Source: Chthonomonadaceae bacterium
Lineage (GTDB): Bacteria; Armatimonadota; Chthonomonadetes; Chthonomonadales; Chthonomonadaceae
DNA: 15,165 nucleotides
Direction: 5' to 3'
NCBI GenBank assembly: GCA_025355115.1
Contig: JANXLO010000389.1
Location: forward strand, 1-15,165
In this document: one piece after another, positions 7,640 to 15,165 of the stretch
Layout: every line of letters starts with the position of its first letter
Numbering within the stretch: the stretch's first letter is position 1
The notes under the pieces: generated by a model
Told to the model about the DNA's origin: nothing
Database searches by the model: none
The model's input: the letters and a program-made list of their open reading frames with translations, nothing else
Made by a program: the position numbers and the translations under genes

Positions 7640-7966
7640 CTACAGCAGGCCTAGTTCCAGCTTTGCCCCATCCGACATCATGTCCATTGTCCATGTCGGC
7701 TCCCAGACCACTTCGACCTCGACATCGGTCGCGCCCGACTCGGCGCGTGCTTTCGACTCGACTTCGCCGGGAAGAGTCCCCGCCACCGGGCAGCCGGGCG
7801 AAGTAAGCGTCATGCGAATGTTCGCCGAGCCATCGGTGTCGACATCTACGTCGTAGATAAGGCCAAGCTCGTAGATGCTTACCGGGATTTCGGGATCGTA
7901 GACGGTCTTCATGACCTCGATGATCTCGTTCCGGATGATCTCAGTTTCAATCGGTGTTAGAACCAT
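7640..7966 (-). CDS. sufT: SufT-like DUF59 / MIP18-family Fe-S maturation protein
   Basis: The 108-residue product is a single DUF59 domain. Family signatures are DPEIPVSIYELGLIY at 24-38 and TLTSPGCP at 53-60 with the conserved Cys59, followed by an EVVWEPTW stretch near 85-92. SufT homologues help mature Fe-S proteins and are commonly encoded in SUF operons. GGGAG lies about seven bases before the ATG. The gene follows sufE by 17 bases and precedes the A-type carrier gene by about 24, which indicates co-transcription. Length and motifs look complete. Confidence 0.93.
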   Translation of the reverse strand: MVLTPIETEIIRNEIIEVMKTVYDPEIPVSIYELGLIYDVDVDTDGSANIRMTLTSPGCPVAGTLPGEVESKARAESGATDVEVEVVWEPTWTMDMMSDGAKLELGLL

Positions 7967-7983
7967 GTTATAGCTCCCTGTGC

Positions 7984-8421
7984 TCAGACTGCCGTGAGTG
8001 TGGCTGCGAGCCTTTTGATGCGCTGTATCATTTCGTAGAGGCCGTTGCGCCGATTCATGCTAAGATGCTGATCCAGCTCCAGGCTATGCAGTAGACCTTC
8101 GATGTCGAAGGTAAGGATTCGCGCTGCTGTCTGTCCGAAATAGACCCGACGTAGAATCGCGATCAAGCCCTTCACGATGTCTGAATCGCTGTCAGCGAGA
8201 AACTCGACCGTGGGTCCCTCATCTCCCGTGCGCTTCTCTGCCACCACCCATACCATGCTTTGACAGCCGTGAATTCGGTTCTCTTCCGTCTTCTCCTAAG
8301 CCGGAAGCACTGGCAGCTTGCGTCCAAGATCGATCAGAAAACGATACTTGTCCTCCCAGTCATCGAACATCTCGAAGGACTCTATAAGCTCCTCCGCCTG
8401 TTCCTGCTGTGTTGAGGCCAT
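7984..8421 (-). pseudogene. sufE: sufE with an in-frame amber codon at position 42
   Basis: SufE accepts persulfide sulfur from SufS on a conserved cysteine and passes it to SufBCD. Translating from the ATG at 8421, which has GAGGAG eight bases upstream (8430-8435), gives a normal SufE N-terminus (FEMFDDWEDKYRFLIDLGRK) up to LPVLPA. Codon 42 is then TAG (8296-8298) where relatives usually have Glu. The same frame continues directly into EKTEENRIHGCQS, with the active-site Cys53, and runs to a normal C-terminus at residue 145. Termination at codon 42 leaves a 41-residue fragment. The next Met, at 8256, lies after the cysteine and has no ribosome binding site. A single G-to-T change would explain the codon. 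A sequence error, a recent nonsense mutation and readthrough all remain possible. No frameshift or other damage is visible. Confidence 0.88.
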
Positions 8422-8477
8422 ATTCAAAACTCCTCGTCACGCCTCGTTCGCCCCCGGCCTACGACATGGGAGAGGGG

Positions 8478-9752
8478 TCAGGCGCCCATCAGTTCACGGA
8501 CTTTATGGAGAGCGCGCACAAGCGCATCGATCTCTTCCCGGGTATTGTAGCAAGCCAGAGATGCTCGGACGGTCGCGGTCACGCCGAATCGCTGCAGCAC
8601 GGGATGCGCGCAGTGCTGGCCAACACGGACGGCAATTCCCTGCCTGTCCAGAAGCTCGCCTGCGTCGTTGGGATGGATTCCGTCCAGCAGGAAGGAGTAG
8701 ACACTGGCCTTGTGCTTCGCGGTTCCCATCATGCGGAGGCCAGGCACTTCAGAGAGCGCTGCGGTGCCATAGGCCATGAGATCGCGCTCGTAGGCGGCGA
8801 TGTTCGCCATTCCAAGTCCCGTCAGATAGTCCACCGCCGCGCCTAGTCCAATGCTGCCCGCGATATGAGGCGTCCCGGCCTCGAAACGGTAGGGGGGATC
8901 GCCAAAAGTCGTCTCCTCGAACGTGACCGTCTTGATCATGTCGCCTCCGCCCATGAACGGTGGCATATTCTCCAGATGCTCGCTCTTGCCGTAGAGGATG
9001 CCAATTCCGGTCGGGCCATAGAGCTTGTGTCCGGAGAAGACGAAGAAATCGCAGTCCATATCCTGCACATCGACCGCCATATGGTAGGCCGACTGCGCGC
9101 CGTCCACAAGCACTGGAACTCCGTGCCTATGGGCAGTCGCGATCATCTCCTTAACGGGGTTAACCGTGCCGAGTGCGTTCGACATTTGCGTAATGCCGAC
9201 CAGCTTCGTGCGAGGCGACAGCAGCTTTTCGTACTCGTCGAGGAGGAGTTCACCGGCGTCATTAATCGGGATGACGCGTAGTGTTGCGCCCTTCTCGGCG
9301 CAGAGAAGCTGCCAGGGAACGATATTCGCATGATGCTCCATCGCGGAGATCAGGATTTCATCGCCCTCCTTTACATACTTGCGTCCGAACGTCTGCGCGA
9401 CCAGATTCACGCCCTCCGTCGCATTGCGGACGAACACGATCTCCTCGAAGCGGCTCGCGTTCAGGAAGCGCTGCACCTTCGCGCGGCCCCCCTCGTACGC
9501 CTCCGTCGCCCTCTCTCCCAGCAGATGGGAGGCCCGATGAACGTTCGAATTGTACTCTGAATAGTACGTGGCGAGCGCATCGATCACCTGCCGCGGCTTC
9601 TGCGTCGTGTTGGCGTTGTCCAGGTAGACGAGCGGCTTACCGTGGACCTTCTGCGTGAGGATCGGAAAATCTTCCCTCACTCTTTGGACATCGTATCCTA
9701 TGGGGCCATCGAGAGTCTCCTCGATCCCCTTTGCGAGCGTCGCTGTTGACAT
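8478..9752 (-). CDS. sufS: SufS cysteine desulfurase
   Basis: This PLP enzyme converts cysteine to alanine and supplies persulfide sulfur for Fe-S assembly. The 424-residue product is a full-length class II desulfurase. Landmarks are LDNANTTQKP near 45-54, the His140 region (MEHHANIVPWQ), the DGAQS strand at 217-221, the PLP lysine Lys243 in SGHKLYGPTG, and the catalytic Cys381 in VGQHCAHP. I chose the ATG at 9752, 25 bases after sufD. A longer in-frame start at 9953 would overlap sufD by about 176 bp and adds residues unlike the family. A modest GGAAAGGCGG site precedes the chosen start. It ends in TGA, 56 bases before the sufE start. Confidence 0.95.
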   Translation of the reverse strand: MSTATLAKGIEETLDGPIGYDVQRVREDFPILTQKVHGKPLVYLDNANTTQKPRQVIDALATYYSEYNSNVHRASHLLGERATEAYEGGRAKVQRFLNASRFEEIVFVRNATEGVNLVAQTFGRKYVKEGDEILISAMEHHANIVPWQLLCAEKGATLRVIPINDAGELLLDEYEKLLSPRTKLVGITQMSNALGTVNPVKEMIATAHRHGVPVLVDGAQSAYHMAVDVQDMDCDFFVFSGHKLYGPTGIGILYGKSEHLENMPPFMGGGDMIKTVTFEETTFGDPPYRFEAGTPHIAGSIGLGAAVDYLTGLGMANIAAYERDLMAYGTAALSEVPGLRMMGTAKHKASVYSFLLDGIHPNDAGELLDRQGIAVRVGQHCAHPVLQRFGVTATVRASLACYNTREEIDALVRALHKVRELMGA

Positions 9753-9777
9753 CTCTTGCCGCCTTTCCAACCAGAAC

Positions 9778-11097
9778 CTAGCGTCGGGGCAGTTCCGAAA
9801 GCAGTATAGCGTCCAGCTGAGCGCGCAGCGCGGGAACTTTGATGCGGCTGACGACATCGCTCGCAAAGGCGTAGATGAGCAGATTTCGCGCCTCGGCTTT
9901 TGGGATGCCGCGCGACTGCAGGTAGAACTGCTGCTCCGGATCGAGCTGCCCAATGGTCGCGCCGTGGGTGCATTTCACGTCGTCCGCAAAGATCTCAAGC
10001 TGGGGCTTGGTGTTGATCTGCGCATCGGCGGAGAGCAGCAGCGCTTGATTCGTCTGCTTGGCGTCCGTCTTCTGCGCATCCTCACGCACATAGATTTTGC
10101 CGTTGAACACCCCGCGTCCCTGCTCGTCGACGATGAACTTGTAGAGCTCATGGCTGTTGCAGTTCGGCATCGCGTGGTCTATCGCTGTGTGGTTGTCGAC
10201 TAGGCGTTTGCCGTCGATGAGCGCGAGGCCATTCAGCGTGCATTCGATGTGCTCCGCCGCCAGAACGGCGTTTGCGTCGTTTCGGACGAAGCTGCCGCCG
10301 AGATTGATGGAGTGCGACGAGAAGACGCTCTGCTGCGCCATCTGCACCTGCATCGTCGCGACGTGCGCTGCGGACAGGCTCTCCCGGTTCAGCTTATAGT
10401 GATCCAGATTAGCGCTTTGACCGACGACCACTTCGGTGACGGCGTTGGTCAGTGTCGTCCCCGCACCGATCCCGGCGTAGCTCTCAACGATGGTGGCTCG
10501 GCTGTTCTCCTCCGCGACGATCAGCGTGCGCGGATGCGAGACTGTCGGCTTGCCCGCATCGGTCGTGAGAAAGAGCAGGTGAATCGGCTCTTTCACCACA
10601 GCGCTTCGTGGGATATAGACGAATGCGCCATCGCTCAGGAAAGCCGTGTTGAGAGCCGGGAACGCCGTATCAAATTTGGCGTACCGCGCGAGGTGAGGCT
10701 CGATCGCAGGGTGATGCGCGGCGAACGCCTCCGACAGGCTCCCTACGACAGCGCCCTGCGGAAGCTTGCCTATTACCGTCAAGCTGGGGACATAGCCTCC
10801 ATCGATGAATACCAGCCGCGTCCCGCCCATCTCCTCAAAAGCGTAGGACGCGATATCGGAGGCTGTCATCCTCAGCCCGTGACCGGTCTGGGCCAGCTCA
10901 TAGGGAGTTTCGGCGATAGCGGCGGGGTTCGAAAAGCGCCACTCCTCATCATGACGACTGGGGAAGCCTATCTCGCCGAAGCGTGATATGGCAGCCTTGC
11001 GCAGCGGGGTGAGCCACGACGGCCCGACGGCCGCGCCGCGCTCAAATTCCGCGAATGCCTGTACGTAGCCCTCTCGCGGCTTCAATGTCTGAGTCAT
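9778..11097 (-). CDS. sufD: SufD, Fe-S assembly scaffold subunit
   Basis: SufD pairs with SufB and SufC in the SufBC2D scaffold that builds clusters from SufS sulfur. The 439-residue product has the family N-terminus with RHDEEWRFSN at 48-57 and the long beta-helix core. The C-terminal signature KCTHGATIGQLD at 375-386 includes His378, matching the functionally important His360 of E. coli SufD. The PEQQFYLQSRGIP segment follows. The start has GAGG about ten bases upstream and lies 22 bases after sufC. It ends with TAG, which matters for interpreting the amber codon in sufE. No truncation is apparent. Confidence 0.95.
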   Translation of the reverse strand: MTQTLKPREGYVQAFAEFERGAAVGPSWLTPLRKAAISRFGEIGFPSRHDEEWRFSNPAAIAETPYELAQTGHGLRMTASDIASYAFEEMGGTRLVFIDGGYVPSLTVIGKLPQGAVVGSLSEAFAAHHPAIEPHLARYAKFDTAFPALNTAFLSDGAFVYIPRSAVVKEPIHLLFLTTDAGKPTVSHPRTLIVAEENSRATIVESYAGIGAGTTLTNAVTEVVVGQSANLDHYKLNRESLSAAHVATMQVQMAQQSVFSSHSINLGGSFVRNDANAVLAAEHIECTLNGLALIDGKRLVDNHTAIDHAMPNCNSHELYKFIVDEQGRGVFNGKIYVREDAQKTDAKQTNQALLLSADAQINTKPQLEIFADDVKCTHGATIGQLDPEQQFYLQSRGIPKAEARNLLIYAFASDVVSRIKVPALRAQLDAILLSELPRR

Positions 11098-11119
11098 TCT
11101 TACGACCTCTTCTCCCTGC

Positions 11120-11896
11120 CTAAGCGGTGACTAACTCTGGCTTTGCAGCGTCCGTCTCCAGCCAGCCGTAGCCCTTCGCTTCTAGCTCCAGTGCCAACTC
11201 TTTGCCGCCCGACTGCACGATTCTGCCCTGCGACAGAACGTGGACGAAGTCGGGGACGATGTAGTCGAGCAGCCGCTGATAGTGCGTGATGACGACGAAG
11301 CCGCGCTCCGGGCTGCGCAGGGCGTTGACGCCATCGGCGACCACTCGCAGTGCGTCGATGTCGAGTCCCGAATCGGTCTCGTCCAGGATTGCCAGTTGGG
11401 GCTCCAGCACCGCCATCTGAAAAATCTCGTTGCGCTTCTTTTCACCTCCCGAGAAGCCATGGTTCACGGGTCGGGTCATCAGCTCGCGGTCGATGTGCAG
11501 AATGTTCAGCTTTTCGCGAACAAGCTTGAGGAACTCAACTCCGTCCAGCGGCTCCTGTCCGCGGTACTTCCGCACGGAGTTCAGGGCCGAACGCAGGAAA
11601 TACTGGTTGTTGACGCCCGGCAGCTCGACGGGATACTGAAACGCCAGGAACACCCCTTCGCCTGCGCGCTCCTCCGGCTCCAGATCGAGCAGATCCTTGC
11701 CCTTGAAGCGGACCGCGCCCTCCGTAATGGAGTACGCTTCGCGTCCCGCCAGCACTCCCGCCAATGTGCTTTTGCCTGAGCCGTTCGGCCCCATTATCGC
11801 GTGGACTTCACCGGGGTTGACGATCAAGTTGATACCGCGCAGTATCTCCTTGCCTCCGACCTCCGCGTGAAGATTCTCTATCTCCAACAGTGCCAT
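11120..11896 (-). CDS. sufC: SufC, ABC-type ATPase of the SUF scaffold
   Basis: SufC is the ATPase that drives conformational change in the SufBC2D complex; it is cytoplasmic, not a transporter. The 258-residue product has Walker A GPNGSGKST at 36-44, the Q-loop glutamine at 87, the signature FSGGEKKR at 148-155, Walker B LAILDETDSGLD at 168-179 and the H-loop His205. The correct start is the ATG at 11896, giving the standard MALLEIENLHAEV opening with AGAGGAAA just upstream. An in-frame extension to 12211 would run into sufB and has no SUF-like sequence. The gene follows sufB by 38 bases and ends in TAG. Confidence 0.96.
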   Translation of the reverse strand: MALLEIENLHAEVGGKEILRGINLIVNPGEVHAIMGPNGSGKSTLAGVLAGREAYSITEGAVRFKGKDLLDLEPEERAGEGVFLAFQYPVELPGVNNQYFLRSALNSVRKYRGQEPLDGVEFLKLVREKLNILHIDRELMTRPVNHGFSGGEKKRNEIFQMAVLEPQLAILDETDSGLDIDALRVVADGVNALRSPERGFVVITHYQRLLDYIVPDFVHVLSQGRIVQSGGKELALELEAKGYGWLETDAAKPELVTA

Positions 11897-11934
11897 TCTT
11901 CGTTTCCTCTTATTCTGAATATGTGTCGAAAAAC

Positions 11935-13377
<1,443 letters not shown>

Positions 13378-13391
13378 GGTTTTTTACCTCG

Positions 13392-13877
13392 TTAGGATAT
13401 TGCATTTAACTCTTTCCGGTCGGCATCATGCGCCGGATACAGTCTGAAGGCGATGTCGGCGTCGGGGGCCTCGTCCCTGCTGATCTCCGCAATGGAGATC
13501 AGCTCGAGCATCTGAAGTATTCGGGCGTTAATCCGCGCCAGGGGCAGGCGCACCGTGCAGCGGTCGTGCTGACCGCATGCGCTCTGGCCACTCTTCATGC
13601 ACTGCGTGATCGCGGGAGCGCCGTCAATCGCTTCTACGACTGAGCCGACGCTGATGCTCTCAGCGCCTCTTGCGAGACGGTACCCGCCGGTAGGCCCGGA
13701 CGTAGAGACGATCAGCTTGGCCCTTGCCAGCCGCTGCAAAATCTTCGCGAGCAGCTCCAGCGGAATGGCATACTGCTCGGCGATCTCCTTCGTGTTGACC
13801 GCGCGCCCCTCGTCTGTACGGCTCAGATGAGAGAGGGCCAGCAGGGCATAGTCCGTTTTTTTACTCAGGCTCAGCAC
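13392..13877 (-). CDS. Rrf2-family Fe-S transcriptional regulator (IscR-like), SUF operon repressor
   Basis: The 161-residue product has an Rrf2 winged-helix domain at about 1-80, opening with LSKKTDYALLALSHLS and carrying the SGPTGGYRLAR wing at 60-70. Cys93, Cys101 and Cys107 lie in CMKSGQSACGQHDRC, matching the three-cysteine cluster-binding loop of IscR (C-x5-C-x5-C there, C-x7-C-x5-C here). The start codon is GTG, supported by GGAGAGGAG a few bases upstream. It is the first gene of the SUF operon, 14 bases before sufB. With its own promoter overlapped by an IscR-like palindrome, the expected role is repression of the operon when it holds a cluster. That role is inferred from family knowledge. 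The residues after about 135 are variable in the family. Confidence 0.93.
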   Translation of the reverse strand: MLSLSKKTDYALLALSHLSRTDEGRAVNTKEIAEQYAIPLELLAKILQRLARAKLIVSTSGPTGGYRLARGAESISVGSVVEAIDGAPAITQCMKSGQSACGQHDRCTVRLPLARINARILQMLELISIAEISRDEAPDADIAFRLYPAHDADRKELNAIS

Positions 13878-13905
13878 AGGGCTCTCCTCTCCGACCGATT
13901 TGGTC

Positions 13906-13924
13906 TCCGACTGAACTAGTCGGA
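13906..13924. promoter_or_regulatory. IscR type-1-like operator for the SUF operon
   Basis: On the plus strand, TCCGACT (13906-13912) is separated by GAACT from its exact complement AGTCGGA (13918-13924). Read on the operon strand, the core CCGACT-N5-AGTCGG fits the central part of the known E. coli IscR type-1 consensus. It begins directly after the -10 element and covers the expected transcription start, an ideal place for repression. The adjacent Rrf2 gene makes autoregulation the simplest reading. Confidence 0.75.
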
Positions 13925-13927
13925 TAT

Positions 13928-13956
13928 AGGATACCCTGTTTTTGCCAGGAAGTCAA
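13928..13956 (-). promoter_or_regulatory. Sigma70-type promoter of the rrf2-suf operon
   Basis: On the minus strand, TTGACT (13951-13956) and TATCCT (13928-13933) are separated by exactly 17 bases. This predicts transcription starting near 13920, about 43 bases before the GTG start of the Rrf2 gene. The -35 element matches TTGACA at five of six positions. Confidence 0.75.
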
Positions 13957-14021
13957 GCGCGAATGCCTTAAAAAAACGTGAATGAGCGTGCTGCTTCCGG
14001 CTTTAATGCTCTCGCGCGTAG

Positions 14022-14051
14022 TAGACAGATAGGCACGTTTTAGGGTATAGT
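14022..14051 (+). promoter_or_regulatory. Candidate gyrB promoter
   Basis: TAGACA (14022-14027) and TATAGT (14046-14051) are separated by 18 bases; each matches the sigma70 consensus at five of six positions. Transcription would start near 14058, giving a leader of about 170 nt. A perfect TTGACA at 14083-14088 lacks a usable -10 element. Confidence 0.5.
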
Positions 14052-14094
14052 ATCAGTACTCTTACACGCTCATCCAAAGATGTTGACACTTGTT

Positions 14095-14165
14095 GCAGAG
14101 GCGCCAGCCGCTCTCTGCCCGCCTCTCCCGTTCGTGAACCGACGAAAGCATATTTATCGCTTTCG
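14095..14165 (+). promoter_or_regulatory. Two hairpins in the predicted gyrB 5' leader
   Basis: The first hairpin pairs GCAGAG-GCG (14095-14103) with CGC-T-CTCTGC (14109-14118), nine base pairs with one bulged T and a 5-nt loop. The second pairs CGAAAGC (14143-14149) with GCTTTCG (14159-14165) around the AT-rich loop ATATTTATC. Both precede the ribosome binding site at 14213-14217. They could influence mRNA stability or translation; no known riboswitch was recognised. Confidence 0.45.
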
Positions 14166-14228
14166 GTGCGACGCGAACCGGGCCTACAGAACGCACCGCA
14201 CAGGGTGCTAACGGAGGAATTGACCCCT

Positions 14229-15165
14229 ATGGCTACCAATGCCCCTACTCGCATAGTTCTCGACGGTTCCGAGCCTTCGTCCGCGCCCGCTGCCGAGGTG
14301 ATCAAGAAACGCACCGTCGCCGAGCGCGCCGCCGAAGACCTCGAGATGGAGAACGTCGGCTCCGTCGGCCACGTCTCCTCCGCATACGGCGCCAACCAGA
14401 TCCAGGTTCTTGAAGGCCTCGAGGCGGTTCGCCTCCGCCCCGGCATGTACATCGGCGGCACCGATGGCAAGGCGCTGCAGCATCTCTTCACGGAGGTCAG
14501 CGACAACGCCGTTGACGAGGCGATGGCGGGCCACTGCGACCGCATCGATGTCACCCTTCACGCTGATGGCAGCGTCTCCGTCAAAGACAATGGGCGCGGA
14601 ATTCCGGTCGACATAAATCCTCAGTACGGCATTCCCGGCGTCGAGCTCGCCCTCACCAAGCTTCATGCTGGCGGCAAATTCGACAGCGGCGCCTACAAGG
14701 TCTCCGGCGGCCTCCACGGCGTCGGGGTCTCCTGCGTCAACGCCACCTCGGATCGCATGGAGATCACCATTTGGCGCGACGGCAAGATCCACCGCATCCG
14801 CTTCGAGCGAGGCGTGACCGTAGAGCAGCTGAAGGTTATCGGGAAAGCCAAGCCTAACGAGCACGGCACGCTCGTTCACTGGCACGCCGACCCCGAGATT
14901 TTCGCCGACTACCAGTACGATGGCGAGAAGATCGAGCGGCGCATGCGCGAGCTCGCCTATCTGAACAAAAACCTGACTCTTGCATTCACCAATGAGCGCG
15001 ATCTGGTTCTGCTGGATATACCAGAGGGGGTCGAGCAGGAGACCGCCAAGCCGGTTCCCGTGCACAAAGTCTTTCACTTCACTAGAGGCATCGTCGAGTA
15101 CGTCGAGCACCTGAACGAGACCAAAGACCCACTCCACAAGCCAATCTATTTCGGCGGTGTGCGGG
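14229..15165 (+). CDS. gyrB: DNA gyrase subunit B (C-terminal part beyond window)
   Basis: GyrB is the ATPase subunit of DNA gyrase, which introduces negative supercoils with GyrA. The 312 visible residues cover the GHKL ATPase domain and part of the transducer. Key positions are EVSDNAVDEA (Glu89 and Asn93, matching E. coli Glu42 and Asn46), KDNGRGIP (Asp120, matching Asp73), YKVSGGLHGVG at 156-166, Arg189 (matching Arg136) and Thr213 (matching Thr165). The last two are retained, so the site looks sensitive to aminocoumarins. The ATG follows GGAGG by 11 bases. The core sequence IQVLEGLEAVRLRPGMYIG starts near residue 58, about 48 residues later than in E. coli, so the protein carries a charged N-terminal extension. 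An in-frame ATG at 14346 is possible but lacks a good site. ParE is the alternative paralogue. Confidence 0.95.
   Translation, partial: MATNAPTRIVLDGSEPSSAPAAEVIKKRTVAERAAEDLEMENVGSVGHVSSAYGANQIQVLEGLEAVRLRPGMYIGGTDGKALQHLFTEVSDNAVDEAMAGHCDRIDVTLHADGSVSVKDNGRGIPVDINPQYGIPGVELALTKLHAGGKFDSGAYKVSGGLHGVGVSCVNATSDRMEITIWRDGKIHRIRFERGVTVEQLKVIGKAKPNEHGTLVHWHADPEIFADYQYDGEKIERRMRELAYLNKNLTLAFTNERDLVLLDIPEGVEQETAKPVPVHKVFHFTRGIVEYVEHLNETKDPLHKPIYFGGVR

Larger units (their letters stand above)
13878..14228. other. Divergent SUF/gyrB control region (351 bp)
   Basis: This spacer separates the minus-strand SUF operon from plus-strand gyrB and has no coding frame of note. The left part holds the SUF promoter and operator. 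The right part holds a candidate gyrB promoter and two hairpins in the predicted gyrB leader. The stretch at about 13957-14020 shows nothing I can assign. Confidence 0.7.

Noticed and set aside
8296..8298. TAG reassigned to an amino acid throughout this genome
   Set aside because: TAG is the natural stop of sufC, sufD and the amidohydrolase. Reading through it in sufC would add unrelated residues overlapping sufD before a TGA.
9753..9953. Extended N-terminus for SufS starting at 9953
   Set aside because: It would overlap sufD by about 176 bp, and the added residues do not resemble SufS. The ATG at 9752 gives the normal family length.
14083..14088. Perfect TTGACA as the gyrB -35 element
   Set aside because: At a 17-base spacing the following hexamer is AGCCGC, with no usable -10 element nearby.
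14208..15137. 309-codon minus-strand frame opposite gyrB
   Set aside because: It is the complement of a strongly conserved GyrB sequence. High GC content produces such long antisense frames, and it has no recognisable protein features.

Overview
This is a GC-rich bacterial chromosomal window with compact genes and mostly clear Shine-Dalgarno sites. A secreted DUF1549/DUF1553 protein with Big2-like regions is typical of Planctomycetes and related phyla, and it occurs here beside a xylose-isomerase-like TIM-barrel protein, a COG3618 amidohydrolase, a SUF operon and gyrB. That mix suggests Armatimonadota or a planctomycete-like lineage. This is inference from gene content; no rRNA is present to settle it.

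Layout. Positions 1-1550 (minus) hold a large, unrecognised polytopic membrane protein whose C-terminus lies outside the window. Positions 1551-2325 are a long gene-free region rich in inverted repeats. Positions 2326-4821 (plus) encode the exported DUF1549/DUF1553 protein. Convergent to it are an amidohydrolase and, upstream of that, a DUF423 membrane protein (4887-6141, minus). A TIM-barrel isomerase-like gene (6334-7131, plus) runs convergently into the SUF operon, and a perfect 28-bp palindrome sits between them.

The SUF operon (7253-13877, all minus) reads rrf2/iscR-like, sufB, sufC, sufD, sufS, sufE, sufT, sufA-like, with short gaps throughout. SufS takes sulfur from cysteine, SufE normally receives it as persulfide, SufBC2D is the scaffold, and SufT and the A-type protein mature or carry clusters. 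A good sigma70-type promoter precedes the Rrf2 gene, and a perfect 7-bp inverted repeat resembling an IscR type-1 site overlaps the expected transcription start, so Fe-S-responsive autoregulation is likely. Divergent from this promoter is gyrB (14229 to the window end, plus), with a roughly 170-nt leader containing two hairpins.

The most striking observation is in sufE. The reading frame is intact over 145 residues except for one in-frame TAG at codon 42, eleven codons before the catalytic cysteine. TAG ends sufC, sufD and the amidohydrolase normally, so wholesale codon reassignment is unlikely. A nonsense mutation, a sequence error or local readthrough remain. Two genes run off the window edges (1-1550 and gyrB). 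I saw no rRNA, tRNA, CRISPR array or insertion sequence.
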